A stretch of 64,000 nucleotides of DNA, from positions 25,539,340 through 25,603,339 of the forward strand of contig CM064517.1 of NCBI GenBank assembly GCA_032716605.1. Reading direction: 5' to 3'. This DNA is from Paralithodes platypus (lineage: Eukaryota > Arthropoda > Malacostraca > Decapoda > Lithodidae). A program made the position numbers and the translations under genes. A model generated the notes under the pieces. It ran no database searches. It was not told the DNA's origin and saw nothing but the letters and a program-made list of their open reading frames with translations. How positions within the stretch are numbered: position 1 is the stretch's first letter; each line of letters starts with the position of its first letter. Of this stretch, positions 1 to 10,378 are shown piece after piece.

Positions 1-36
<36 letters not shown>
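1..36. repeat. (TC)n microsatellite at window edge
   Basis: Pure TC dinucleotide run cut by the window start. Confidence 0.95.
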
Positions 37-39
<3 letters not shown>

Positions 40-121
40 GTACAGTAATTGAAGGATTCTCTCTGGTGTTGCAGATAAACAGTAAGGTGTTATTACCTGG
101 TCTGTTGGTGCGGGTAAGACG

Positions 122-170
122 TGAGAGAGAGAGAAAGAGTGTGTATGTGTGTGAGCGAAAACAAAAAGAA

Positions 171-225
<55 letters not shown>

Positions 226-239
226 GGCAGAGAGAAAAA

Positions 240-316
<77 letters not shown>

Positions 317-379
317 GGGGGGAGCAGAGAGAAAAAGTGTTTGTGTGAGAGAGAGAGAGAATGTGTGTGTGTGTGTGTG
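122..379. repeat. (GA)n / (GT)n / poly-G tract
   Basis: Long GA runs at about 181-219 and 249-306, a G16 run near 307-322 and a terminal GT run. The phrase gagaaaaagtgtttgtgtga occurs twice. Open frames here give only ERER-type low-complexity peptides and are not genes. Confidence 0.9.
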
Positions 380-528
380 ATGGTCCTATATGCTTGCTTG
401 TATGTCGCTATGCAGTATACTGTATACAGGAAGATATGTGTAATTAATCTATAATAAATCACGTACAAATATATTAAGTAGGAGCTAGACATCCAGTAAT
501 AGGAAAGGGTAGCCATCTTTGACTTCGG

Positions 529-618
529 ACGCCATTTTGTTGACCTAATTATCAAACAAGGGGGTGATACGACGCCATTTTGTAGACCTAATTTAATTAG
601 CAAACAAGAGGGTGATAC
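529..618. repeat. Imperfect tandem duplication, about 45 bp
   Basis: Two adjacent copies share gacgccattttgt, gacctaatt and caaacaag.gggtgatac. No coding sign. The rest of 380-900 holds only a GT/poly-G tract at 661-698 and otherwise unassigned DNA. Confidence 0.7.
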
Positions 619-909
619 TATATTGATTTATCTGTAGAATGTACGGTCGTATTCTTAGAAGTGTGTGTGTGTGGTGGTGGTGGGGGGGGGGGGGGGGGAT
701 CCAGCCCATGCATAATGAACGAAGATATTGGAACTGAGTGTTAATTCATGAAAGAAAACTTGAAATCTCCCAAGTTTTTTTTTAAAGAGAGTTAAATAAC
801 ACCAGTGGCACCAAAATATCGGAAGTTGGCCGATCTCTGCTACTATAGGGTCTCTCTTTATTTCCGGCTGATGATAAATGGAATTCCTTACCAATTGATT
901 TCTCGATTC

Positions 910-1490
910 TTAACCCCTTCTGTACCGGCGGCGTCTTTTTAATTTGGTTCTAGCGATATTTAGACGATTTTGTGCAGTTTAAGAAGGATTTGTTGCAGTG
1001 AAATGGGTTAATTATTATGTTCTCTCCACTAACCAACTGTACTCCTAAACTCGATTAATGAAATTAACAAACACATGTGGCAGTCCGGGGATTCGAACCC
1101 AGGACGCTCACACCGAAAATCAACACACTTATGCATTGCACCACGAAGACAGTTAAAGAATGTTGCACAAGCCTACGATTTATTATGCAGTTTCGAATCC
1201 TGCATACCAATCTTAGCATGTACAATATCCCAACTGCACTATCGGAGGCTATGAATATATGTGAATGGAAATAGTAATTAATGGGGCACTTAATCCTAGG
1301 GAAGGCCTCTCGATAAACTACTACTGAACCAGAATTAATTATTATGTTCTCTCCACTAACCAACGGTACTCCTAAACTCGATTCATGAAATTAACAAACC
1401 CATGTGGCAGTCCGGTGAGATAGTTCAATGCCTGTAGGTCCTTTGTCAAACTATAACATCATCTAATAGTAGCCAAAATAAAGATAAAAG
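910..1490. mobile_element. Family C TTAA element, split by a SINE
   Basis: The left part (910-1011) begins TTAACCCCTTCTGTACCGGC. The right part (about 1411-1490) carries the family phrase gtctaatagtagccagaataaag in diverged form. The intact relative at 41935-42148 shows both parts joined. The missing middle is replaced by a tRNA-derived SINE. The right terminus is degraded. Confidence 0.6.
1012..1410 (-). mobile_element. tRNA-derived SINE, family S, with duplicated tail
   Basis: On the minus strand a B-box-like GGGTTCGAATCC lies downstream of an A-box-like region (gtcttcgtggtgcaatgcat). The body matches the copy at 59657-59899 (phrases such as gttgggatat and cgtaggcttgtgc). The tail segment attattatgttctctccact to gtggcagtccgg occurs at both ends (1012-1087 and 1335-1410), so this copy is duplicated or two copies are stacked. 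Confidence 0.7.
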
Positions 1491-1516
1491 ACTTCGCCGC
1501 TTTTTTTGTTCTCCCT

Positions 1517-1899
1517 TTAAGGGGGGTGACCTGTTTTTTGTTATTTCTGTCCTTTTCTCTCTTTCCCTGGCTTGTATCCATTCAGCCCCATTCAGCCAAC
1601 TATTTTAAGACGTTTATCCCCATCTAGGTGTCGATTTCTTCCTGGCGAGCGATAGCGAGCCAGCATTATATGAAGAAATCCGGCTTCGCCGGAGACATTT
1701 TTCTATCGAAAAATTTACAAATTTAGCTTGCTGTCAAAACAAAAAAATATATATGGTGGCTCGCTACCGCTCGCCAGGAAAATATTGACACCTGGATGGT
1801 GGTAAACATCTTAAAACAGTAGGCTGAATGGGGCCGAATGGATACAAGCCAAAGAGAGAGGGAGAGAAAGAGAAAACAAAGTGTGGTGGGCCCCCTTGA
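1517..1899. mobile_element. Family A fold-back TTAA element (copy 1)
   Basis: Starts TTAAGGGGGGTGACC and ends GGGCCCCCTTGA, a decayed TTAA. The arms are inverted: cttgtatccattcagcccc is mirrored by ggggccgaatggatacaag. The centre holds ctggcgagcgatagcgagcc and its near inverse, plus the hairpin ccggcttcgccgg. No ORF. TTAA duplication and short G/C termini resemble piggyBac-type MITEs. Confidence 0.8.
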
Positions 1900-1937
1900 G
1901 ACTGAGTTACCATGAAGGTAAACTTACCGTGTGACTC

Positions 1938-2017
1938 CTAGCTCCAGAGAGTAGCAGAGTAGCAGGCGTGTAGGTAATGTGTAGAGTAGCAGAGTAGCAG
2001 GCGTGTAGGTAATGTGT
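1938..2017. repeat. Tandem duplication, about 36 bp
   Basis: The unit agagtagcagagtagcaggc followed by gtgtaggtaatgtgt occurs twice in a row. Confidence 0.8.
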
Positions 2018-2151
2018 GGGTGGAATAATGGTAAGGTACTTTATTGGTGTACTCTAGTGGCAGAACTAGCGTGGTGGAAAGTATATTGACCCCAGCTACT
2101 ATTACTGTAAAAGTACCTGTAAGACTACGTTACTTACATTATATATGCATA

Positions 2152-2155
2152 TACA

Positions 2156-2238
<83 letters not shown>
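2152..2238. repeat. (TA)n microsatellite
   Basis: About 85 bp of uninterrupted TA. Its IYIYIY open frames are spurious. Confidence 0.95.
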
Positions 2239-2241
<3 letters not shown>

Positions 2242-2317
2242 AATACAAATAATACATAATATAATAAACAATGCATATAGCAATGTATACACTAATATAT
2301 GATAAATACAAAACACG

Positions 2318-2533
2318 TTAACCCTTCCAAGATACGATGACGAATTTCTGTTCTGTTATCTGGCTATTATTAGACGATTTTATTCAGATTAGGAAAGGCT
2401 TACGGAAGTCAGAGGGTTAATTGAGATAGTCTTTACCCTTATAATTCCCACAGATCCTTCCTAAATTGTATACAATCGTCTAATTGTGGCCAGGAAAAAC
2501 TGTCAAATGCGTCATGATCATCAAAGGGTTGAG
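2318..2533. mobile_element. Family C TTAA element (diverged)
   Basis: Begins TTAACCCTTCCAAGATACGA and ends AAAGGGTTGA. The internal phrases tattagacgattttattcag and agatccttcctaa are mirrored across a central TTAATTGAGATAG. Same architecture as 41935-42148. Confidence 0.65.
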
Positions 2534-2539
2534 TATATA

Positions 2540-2754
2540 TTAACCCGTTCATTACCGTTGCCGTCCTTTTAACGTTATTATTGTTACTATTAGACAATTT
2601 CATTCAGTTTAAAAAGGTCCTCCAGCAATTAACAGGCTTCGAATAATCTCACTTGACCCTTCTTACTACCACAGATCGTTCTTAAACTGCACAAAATCGT
2701 CTAAATTTAGTCCGACTAGAATTATAAATACGTCGCCGGTACAGAAGGGGTTAA
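2540..2754. mobile_element. Family C TTAA element
   Basis: 215 bp. Begins TTAACCCGTTCATTACCG and ends CGGTACAGAAGGGGTTAA. Both arms contain the mirrored phrase gacaatttcattcagttt / aaactgcacaaaatcgtc. Lies 7 bp from the preceding family C copy. Confidence 0.75.
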
Positions 2755-2825
2755 TTAGAATGTCTATTAGAATTAATATAGAAGAAAACAATAGAATGAA
2801 AATAGAAAAAAATAGAAAATAATAC

Positions 2826-2968
2826 CTTATTTCGACAGGGGTAGAGGTTCTGGTCGGGGTAGTCAAAGAAATCCTGGATATCCTTTAGGCTCCTCATCTT
2901 ACAGGATTTAACAGCAGTCTTGGCTTCCTCTCTCCTCCTCCTGGGGGTTACTTCGTCTGCGTCGCCTG
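2826..2968 (-). CDS. Candidate internal exon of an unidentified gene
   Basis: On the minus strand an open segment of about 47 codons is flanked by a pyrimidine-rich acceptor (tttccctacag, with a second AG 3 nt on) and a donor AAG|GTATTA. It enters in phase 1 and leaves in phase 0. The peptide is charged and of ordinary composition: an RRRREEAK stretch, then SCKMRSLKDIQDFFDYPDQN. It stands out from the surrounding repeat DNA. Family A element copy 2 begins only 28 bp upstream of the acceptor. I do not recognise the family. It may belong to the same gene as the minus-strand exon at 11586-11674, but no intervening exon was found. The alternative is a chance ORF or an old retroelement fragment. 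Confidence 0.4.
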
Positions 2969-2995
2969 CTGTAGGGAAACGTGTAGTCAGTAATA

Positions 2996-3363
2996 TTAAG
3001 GGGGCCCACCTCGTTTTTTTCTTCCTCTCTCTCAGGGTTGTATTCATTCGGCCCCATTCAGCCTACTGTTTTAAGACGTTTATCCCCATCCAGGTGTTGA
3101 TTTTATCCTGGCGAGCAATAGCGAGCCAGCATATTGTTGTGTAATGTTTTTGTCACCAGGCTAAATTTGTACATTTTTCGATAGAAAAATTTCTCCGGCG
3201 AAGCCGGATTTCTCCATACAGTGCTGGCTCGCTATCGCTCGCCAGGAATACATCGACACCTAGTTGGGGATAAACATCTTAAAATAGTAGGCTGAATGGG
3301 GCCAAATGGATACAAGCCAGAGAAAGAGAAAAGTAGAGAACAAAAGCAGGTGACCCCCCTTAA
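2996..3363. mobile_element. Family A fold-back TTAA element (copy 2, 368 bp)
   Basis: TTAAGGGGGCCCACCTCG at the left, GGTGACCCCCCTTAA at the right. The inverted arms carry the attcagcccc motif and its inverse, with gcgagcaatagcgagcc and gctatcgctcgccagg flanking a ccggcttcgccgg-type hairpin. It is exactly as long as copy 3 at 7925-8292. Confidence 0.85.
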
Positions 3364-3385
3364 CTTAGCCTTCCAATAGAGGCAC

Positions 3386-4155
3386 TTAAGGGTTATATTC
3401 TGGACCCCCTCTCGCTCATGTTTAGACCCATTAGGTGTGAGATTTTAACCCCTTATTGGCGGGCTAGGCGGTCTATTTGACTGTACCGCACAGCGTTTTT
3501 TTTTTTACCCTAAATAGGGTTGTTTCTGTGCTCATTTGCATGCCTAAATGAGACCCAGAGCGTAAAACAAGTATCTATCCCTGAAAGGGCATAAACAGAG
3601 CTTTCCAATGACACCCAAACCATCCTTGTACGACTACTGGTTCTCTTGCAACGATCGTGCAACACGAGTGCAAAACCCCTGAAATAAGGTAATTTCCTTA
3701 CATAATTCCCTGTGTAGCGAGTGAGAAAGGGGGGAGGAAAGTAGAATACAGTTCAGTATGTCCACGGTGGTCGTGGGGAGCGGTCATAAGGTTACTATGC
3801 TCGTCCCACCGCTCAGCTCTCTCTCTCAGCAACATTACGTGCTGAAAATGGTTCTCGACAGATGTCGTGCACCGCCACATAGTCCAAATTTATTTCACTC
3901 GACATATGTCGTGCGCCGCCAATAAGGGGTTAAGACATTCGCCCCATTTCTTTGTTAAATTGTAGACCTTTTTCCCCATTTCTTTGTAAATTTTAAGACC
4001 TTTCGTGCCTTTTAGACGCCGATTTCTTCCTGGTGAGTGATAGCGAACCTAGAAGACACAACCTTCGACTGGGACATTTTTCTGCCGAAATTACTACAAA
4101 TACAACTAGAAGGGGAGTCTGGTTGGGAGGTCTAGGGAGTAAACTGAAAAAATGT
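3386..4155 (+). mobile_element. Family B TTAA element interrupted by a second element
   Basis: Left part: TTAAGGGTTATATTCTGGACC then catgtttagacccatta. Right part resumes after 3933 with gacattcgccccatttc and continues through a ctggtgagtgatagcgaacc core to tctagggagtaaactg. The junction sits at one TTAA that is duplicated by the insert at 3445-3933. The right terminus is blurred. Confidence 0.65.
3445..3933. mobile_element. Family G TTAA element (489 bp), nested
   Basis: TTAACCCCTTATTGGCGG at the left and CCGCCAATAAGGGGTTAA at the right form near-perfect terminal inverted repeats. A related copy in opposite internal orientation lies at 29549-30024 (shared phrases: ttgcaa.gat, gagaacc.gtggtcgtacaagg, gtgtcattggaaagct). 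It carries cgacatatgtcgtgc and cgacagatgtcgtgc motifs near the right end. No real ORF. Confidence 0.8.
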
Positions 4156-4224
4156 ATAATAAAAACAAAAACAAAGAAAATTTCAAAAATACATTCCCTC
4201 TAAATGTAACGTTTTAGCTACCTC

Positions 4225-4294
4225 CGGAAAATATAGTAGGTACTCTACAGTGTTCTACAGTAATATAGTCGGTACTCTACAGTGTTCTACAGTA
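4225..4294. repeat. Tandem duplication, about 34 bp
   Basis: The unit tactctacagtgttctacag, preceded by atatagt.gg, occurs twice. Confidence 0.8.
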
Positions 4295-4383
4295 AACTAT
4301 CGTTAAGTAATTGCGGAAAACTAAGTAGTAATGAGAGATTATTTTTGAGTTTGTAATTAATTATAAAAAACACATTTGATAGG

Positions 4384-4600
4384 AGACATTTAATCCCTTT
4401 TACCTGTTTCGCCCTATTAGTTTGGAGAATTTAAGATGTTTCACGACATTCAGGTGTTGATTTTGTGTTCTGGGTGAGCGATAGAGAGCCAATAACTTGG
4501 AAGAAACGGCCTTTGGCCGGAAAAAATGTCTACCGAAAAATTTACAAATTTATCTTGGAGGGAGTCTGGGTGGGCAATTTGTTTAGTTTGAAGGAAGTGT
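4384..4600 (+). mobile_element. Family B relative, degraded
   Basis: Shares the family B order: cgccctattagtttggagaa, ttcaggtgttgattttg, gggtgagcgatagagagcc, a ggcctttggcc hairpin and ctaccgaaaaatttacaaat. Termini not clear. Confidence 0.55.
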
Positions 4601-4687
4601 GGTAGACGTTTTTATTAGCCTAGGGGACAAACTAATATACATTGCTCGAAAATGGCAAAACCAAGTAATATCCTCAATAGCAAAAAA

Positions 4688-4689
<2 letters not shown>

Positions 4690-4731
<42 letters not shown>
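4690..4731. repeat. (AAT)n microsatellite
   Basis: Fourteen or so AAT units. The Asn-run ORF over it is spurious. Confidence 0.9.
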
Positions 4732-4733
<2 letters not shown>

Positions 4734-4969
4734 TATAAAAAAAATACTAACAAGCCGTTGGACCAGATAGTGTTCACTGACTCTTACCAGACTGGAGGGA
4801 GTGTGTGGATATATGTGGAGGGAATCTATTGCCACCACCACCACCACTGCCCCCTCCACCCCATCCACTACTTCTACTCCCAGGATCCAACACCATCAAT
4901 CTGTAAACAAGATAATTGGATAGATATATAGATTGATAGGTGCCGGTTAATAAATAGATAGGTATATAC

Positions 4970-4970
4970 A

Positions 4971-5045
<75 letters not shown>
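4970..5045. repeat. (TA)n(GA)n compound microsatellite
   Basis: TA run followed directly by a GA run. Downstream to 5158 is a GATA/AATA-like low-complexity stretch. Confidence 0.9.
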
Positions 5046-5158
5046 TCAAACACTAGATTAAGAGATGTGTTGATGGACATATGGATGAATTGATAGGTAG
5101 ATAAATAGGTACATAATAGATAGATAAATAAATATATAGTTAAATAGATGGGCATGTA

Positions 5159-5197
5159 AGTGTGTGTGTGTGTGTGTGTGAGAGAGAGTTTATGTGT

Positions 5198-5248
<51 letters not shown>

Positions 5249-5258
5249 TTTATGTGTA

Positions 5259-5300
<42 letters not shown>

Positions 5301-5332
5301 TTTATGTGTAAGTGTGTGTGTGTGTGTGTGTG
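5159..5332. repeat. Higher-order (GT)n/(GA)n tandem array
   Basis: Blocks of GT run, GA run and tttatgtgtaa spacer repeat about four times, so dinucleotide runs are organised into a longer unit. Confidence 0.85.
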
Positions 5333-5377
5333 AAACAGCTGTTACTGTTCTCACCTCCATTAATACAACTGTTCAGC

Positions 5378-5728
5378 GTCATGACCACCACACACCACCA
5401 CCACCACAACACATATCACCACCACCACCACACACCACATATCACCACCACCACCACACACTACAACACACACCACCACCACAAACCACAACACATATCA
5501 CCACCACCACCACAACACACACCACCACCACAAACCACAACACACACCACCACCACACCAACAACAACAACAAACACCACAATAAACATCACTCCTCTCA
5601 CTACCATCATCACAACAACAATATTATAAATTACCATAATAAAAATACCCTCTTTTACCACCACCACCAACACAACAGCATCACTACCCCCACCACCACC
5701 ACACACGACCACCACCATCACCATCATC
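5378..5728. repeat. ACC/ACA-rich array (left part)
   Basis: Imperfect CCA/ACA trinucleotides. The phrase caacacaacagcatcactac near 5670 recurs several times at 7427-7680 beyond the LINE, so the two blocks were probably one array before insertion. His/Thr-rich ORFs are spurious. Confidence 0.85.
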
Positions 5729-7395
5729 TCGCCTAGAGTTCTAAAGGAAGCTAAGGATGAGCTCTCCAAACCACTGACATTACTATTCAATAAATCCTTG
5801 CAGTCTGGAACTATGCCTGATCAGTGGAAGATAGCCAACGTAACACCGATATTAAAAAAAAGGCAGCAAATCCCTACCCAGTAACTATCGTCCAATTAGC
5901 TTAACCTCAGTTGTATGTAAAATGCTAGAAACGGTCATAAGAGACAGACTCGTAAATCACTTAGAGGAAAATAACATACTTAAAGATACTCAACACGGCT
6001 TTCGTAAAAAACGTTCCTGTTTAACAAACCTCTTAGACTTCTTCCACGATATCCTCAACCTCTACGATGAGAGTAAAGCTGTAGATATTATATACCTTGA
6101 TTTTCAAAAGGCCTTTGACAAAGTTCCCCACAAACGTTTACTGCTAAAACTAAAAGCGCATGGAATACAAGACGGTGTGTTGAAATGGATAGAAAATTGG
6201 CTCAGCGACAGAAAGCAAAGAGTAGTCATAAACGGTAAGACATCTAAATGGACCAATGTAAGTAGCGGGGTACCCCAGGGATCGGTACTAGGACCAATTC
6301 TCTTTCTAATTTACATCAACGACATAGATGAGGGTCTCACCTGTACAATCTCAAAATTTGCTGACGATACAAAAATTGCAAATAGCGTACTCTCAAAAGA
6401 TCAAGTTGACGATATGCAACACAATCTAGATAAATTGTCACATTGGGCCCAAATTTGGCAAATGAGTTTCAATGCGGATAAATGTAAAGTACTACATATC
6501 GGATACCTAAATGAGAAAGCAAACTATTCGATGAATGGCACTCAGCTTAAGAATGTAAACAGAGAAACCGATCTGGGAGTAACAATATCGAGTAACCTAA
6601 AACCGAGTCAACAATGTTCAGAAGTTGTTAAGAAGGCAAACAAAATAATTGGCTTTATAGGCAGATCATTTGAGCATAAATCCAAAGACGTTATCCTAAC
6701 CCTTTACAATTCCTTAGTCCGCCCTCTTCTGGAATACTGCGTTCAATGCTGGTGCCCTTATTACCAAAAAGACATAAACAAGCTAGAACGAGTTCAACGT
6801 AGAGTTACCAAAATGATACCTAGCCTAAAGAACAAACCATACGAAGAGCGTCTTAGAGAATTAAATCTATTTCCTTTAACCCAGCGCAGATTAAGAGGTG
6901 ACTTAATTCAAGTGTTCAAAATCATCAAAGGCATCGACAATATGAACTGTAGTAAGTACTTCACTATCGACCAATCTAATTACACGCGGGGAAACGGTTG
7001 CAAAATTATTGGTAATTTGTTTAACTCTCACGAATCTAAGAATTTCTTCTTCAATCGAGTTGTCAACTTGTGGAATGGGCTTCCCCGAGACGTTATAGAC
7101 TTTATACACCGTTGATTCATTTAAATTCCGCCTAGACAAATATCTCGCATCAAACCCGCGACTGACTGCGTTTGTAAATGAATAACTTTATTTTATCCTC
7201 CCCTCAGTTACTAACCCATATGTCCCCTACTAACTTCCTAGTCCTGCCACGGACATTAGTTCCAGGGCAGTAGTTCCCTTTCCAATGTTCCCTTACCCAC
7301 TCTAAACCACTGTTTGGACACTTGATCCTCAGTGTTTTGGAGGACAAGCAGCCTAGAAGGGTCACTAGATCTGTTGTTGATTGATTTCCTTTGTA
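5729..7395 (+). mobile_element. 5'-truncated non-LTR retrotransposon (CR1/jockey-like), frameshifted
   Basis: The 5729-5860 segment encodes the pre-RT region (RVLKEAKDEL, then PDQWKIANVTPILKK) and breaks near 5862 by frameshift. A long open frame from about 5922 to 7112 carries reverse transcriptase blocks in order: [50 protein letters not shown] (catalytic DD) and DLGVTISSNLKPS, followed by the C-terminal RRVTKMIPSLKN...YEERLRELNLF region. Near 7105 another shift moves the terminal residues (TVDSFKFRLDKYL) to a different frame. The endonuclease domain is absent. The 3' UTR runs to the resuming trinucleotide array. Not active. Confidence 0.9.
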
Positions 7396-7815
7396 CTTTG
7401 TACAACCACAACAACAACACCACCAACACAACAGCATCACTACCGCCACCACCACCACACACGACCACCACCATCACAACAACCACAACAACAACAACAC
7501 AACAGCATCACTACCACCACCACCACCACACACGACCACCACCATCACCACAACCACAACAACAACACCACCAACACAACAGCATCACTACCACCACCAC
7601 ACACGACCACCACCATCACCACAACCAAAACAACAACACCACCAACACAACAGCATCACTACCACCACCACCACCACACACGACCACCACCATCACCACA
7701 ACCACAACAACAACACCACCAACACAACAACCACAACCCCATCACCACTACACTCAACAACAGCCACTACCATCACCACAACAACAACAACAACAACAAC
7801 CCCACCACCACCACC
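7396..7815. repeat. ACC/ACA-rich array (right part)
   Basis: At least four higher-order repeats of acgaccaccaccatcacnac plus accaacacaacagcatcac. Three frames stay open through it, all as Thr/Pro/His low complexity. Confidence 0.9.
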
Positions 7816-7924
7816 TCTCCGTAATAACAGGTGATTGATGATGCGGGCCTCTACTATATATTTACCGCTATGGCCAACTCCGTGTCAAGAGGCTCACGTT
7901 TTCTTCACTAGCTCACATCAGTTC

Positions 7925-8292
7925 TTAAGGGAGCCCACCTCGTTTTTTTTTCTCTTTCTCTCCCTCTCTCTTTGGCTTTTATCCATCTAGGTATCCATCT
8001 ACCCCCATCTACGTGTCAATATTTTCCTGGCGAGCGGTAGCGAGCCATCATTTATATTGTTTTGTTTTGACAGCAAGCTAAAATTGTACATTTTTCGATA
8101 GAAAAATGTTTCCGGCGAAGCCGGATTTCTCCATACAATGCTGCGCTCGCTATCGCTCGCCAGGAAGAAATCGACACCTGTATGGGAATATACATCTTAA
8201 AACAGTTAGCTGAATGGGGCCGAATGGATACAAACCAGGGAAAGATAGAAAAGGAGAAAAATAAAAAAAAAAGGCCGGTGACCCCCCCTTAA
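7925..8292. mobile_element. Family A fold-back TTAA element (copy 3, 368 bp)
   Basis: TTAAGGGAGCCCACCTCG to GGTGACCCCCCCTTAA. Same internal order and length as copy 2, including gcgagcggtagcgagcc, ccggcgaagccgg and gctatcgctcgccagg. Both TTAA ends intact. Confidence 0.88.
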
Positions 8293-8399
8293 CCTCTCTT
8301 GGGTTATGTGTATGGAAGTAAACAAACACTAAGGACGGATAATAGTGTAAGAGGGCTGGAGCTGGGGATCGAACCTGTGCTGGAGAGTGATTTGTCGAA

Positions 8400-8610
8400 A
8401 GCCGGTATCACACGAGCGCTTTTTCCCTCAACATTTATCCTCAACACTGATCTGGCAGCTTATGAGGTCAACATTTACGATATTTCGGTCACCTCAATTC
8501 ATCTATCACCAGTCTAGTTTCCGATACCAGTGCAAAATAGTCCAGAAATCTTGCCAGAAAAATGTTGATTATCGAATGTTGACTAAAAATGCGCTCGTGT
8601 GATACCGGCT
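8400..8610. mobile_element. MITE with AGCCGGTATCACACGAG termini (copy 1)
   Basis: Terminal inverted repeat AGCCGGTATCACACGAGCGC, mirrored by GCGCTCGTGTGATACCGGCT. Internal tctggcagcttatgaggtca and ttcatctatcaccagtctag recur inverted in copy 2. Flanks are GAA and TAA. No ORF. Confidence 0.8.
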
Positions 8611-8750
8611 TAATAGACCACTAAGGTTACACCGAATATTTCAGTATTTCTATCTCTGTTCCGCCCTAACTTTATATCTAGGAAAATAAACACCGGAATG
8701 GAGAAACAACATATGACCCAAGCTACAGATAGAATTAAAACTCACATTTA

Positions 8751-8965
8751 AGCCGGTATCACACGAGAGCTTTTATAGTCAACATTCGAATGATCAAAAA
8801 AAATCTGGCAACATTTCTGGAGTATTTTGCACTGGTATCGGACACTAGACTGGTGATAGATGAATTTAGGTGACCCAAATATTTAAAATGTTAACCTCAT
8901 AAGATGCCACCAGGCCAGTGTTGAGGATAAATGCTGAGGGTAAAAGCGCTCGTGTGATACCGGCT
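8751..8965. mobile_element. MITE with AGCCGGTATCACACGAG termini (copy 2)
   Basis: 215 bp. Same termini as copy 1 with reversed internal orientation. Flanked by TTA on both sides (8748-8750 and 8966-8968), a 3-bp duplication typical of PIF/Harbinger elements. The superfamily call is an inference. Confidence 0.78.
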
Positions 8966-9074
8966 TTACAGTTGCCCACATAAGTTCTGTTCGTCTCTGT
9001 GATCATATACACGAACCATTGAATATATAATGTGCAGGATTGAATTACAAGTGTAGTTTCGTATACTTTCGTAG

Positions 9075-9405
9075 TTAAGGGCAGATTTCCACTTGAGGGA
9101 TTTTTTTTTTCTTGACTCCTTTCTCCCTCATGTTTAGCCCCATTACTTTTCTAATTTTAAGACGTTCGCCCCATTATTTTGACGATTTTAAGAACCTTCG
9201 ACCCATTTCTGTCAATTTTAAGACCTTTCGTGCCATTTAGGTGTCGATTTTATCCTGGCGAGCGACAGCGAGCCTGTAATTTAAGAGGAACCGAAGCCGG
9301 GACATTTTTCTACCGAAAAATGTACAAATTTATCTTGAAAGGGGCTCAAAGGGGTGTAATCTTAAGCTTAATGGATATCTAGAGACCAAACTAAAAATCA
9401 CCTAA
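9075..9405 (+). mobile_element. Family B TTAA element (copy 1)
   Basis: TTAAGGGCAGATTTCCACTT at the left, then atgtttagccccatta, aggtgtcgattttatcctgg, gcgagcgacagcgagcc and ctaccgaaaaatgtacaaat. The right end (cacctaact) has lost the canonical cctccccttaa. Confidence 0.75.
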
Positions 9406-9516
9406 CTTAGTCAATCGATAGTTAACAGAAGCCACACTCCCAAGGTATTCATGTCATTTTACTTCCATACATAAAATCACGACGAGGAACAGACAATAAC
9501 CAGAATCCACGAACAT

Positions 9517-9518
<2 letters not shown>

Positions 9519-9563
<45 letters not shown>

Positions 9564-9590
9564 CCATATACCATATACCATATACCATAA
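9519..9590. repeat. (TA)n plus (CATATAC)n tract
   Basis: A TA run followed by about four ataccat heptamers. Confidence 0.85.
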
Positions 9591-9677
9591 ACCAGGGTCC
9601 AGAGAGTAACCCCTTCTATCGCGACCACGGAAGGAAAGACATTAAGGTATATGGTATGTGTTGGCATGCGTTTGTAA

Positions 9678-9972
9678 GTGTGTGTAAATGGGTGTGTAGT
9701 TTGTGTGTGTGTGTGTGTAGTGTATATAGTGTGTGTTTATGTTTTATATTTGTGTGTGTGTGTGGGTGTGTTTTTATTTGTGTGTGAGTGTGCGCGAATG
9801 TGTGTGGTGTTTAGTGTAGTGTGTGTACGTGGATGTGTAGGCTGTGTGTGTACGTGCGTGTGTGGGTGTGTTTTTATTTGTGTGTGAGTGTGCGCGAATG
9901 ACTGTGGTGTTTAGTGTAGTGTGTGTACGTGGATGTGTAGGCTGTGTGGGTACGTGTGTTGTGTACGTGTGT
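9678..9972. repeat. GT-rich region with a ~100-bp tandem duplication
   Basis: The segment from gtgtgtttttatttgtgtgt to gtacgtggatgtgtaggctg occurs at about 9765-9855 and again at 9866-9950. Confidence 0.85.
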
Positions 9973-10052
9973 AGCGGTACAGCAGATAATAACCAACGGA
10001 CCAGAGACTCGTTCGTGACATGACTCTCCTATTAGAACATTGGTTGTCAACA

Positions 10053-10378
10053 TTAAGGGGAGATCTCCACTTGAGGGATTTTTTTCTTGACCCCTTTCAC
10101 CCTCATGTTTAGCCCCATTGATTTTGATACTATAAAACGTTTGCCCCATTAGTTTAGCAATTTTAAGAACTTTCACCCCATATTAAGACCTTTCATGCCA
10201 TTCAGGTGTCGATTTTATCCTGGCGAGCAATAGCGAGCCTGTAATTTAAGAGGAACCGGCCTTCGGCCGGGACATTTTTCTACCGAAAAATGTACAAATT
10301 TATCTTGAAAGGGACTCCAGGGGGTGTAATTTTAAGCTTGATGGAGGTCTAGGGAACAAACTAAATACCTCCCCTTAA
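10053..10378 (+). mobile_element. Family B TTAA element (copy 2, 326 bp)
   Basis: TTAAGGGGAGATCTCCACTT to ATACCTCCCCTTAA. Internal order: agccccattgattttgatac, aggtgtcgattttatcctgg, gcgagcaatagcgagcctg, ggccttcggcc hairpin, gaaaaatgtacaaatttatc, aagcttgatggaggtctagg. Same length as copies at 14675 and 15376. No ORF. Confidence 0.9.

Noticed and set aside
170..454. ORF of Glu/Arg repeats over GA tracts
   Set aside because: Entirely explained by (GA)n and (GT)n. No non-repetitive peptide or splice support.
5922..7115. Host gene encoding a reverse transcriptase-like protein
   Set aside because: Retrotransposon origin is clear from RT blocks, frameshifts, truncation and similarity to other copies in the window.
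5260..7838. His/Thr/Pro-rich ORFs in several frames
   Set aside because: They are translations of ACC/ACA arrays, open in several frames at once.
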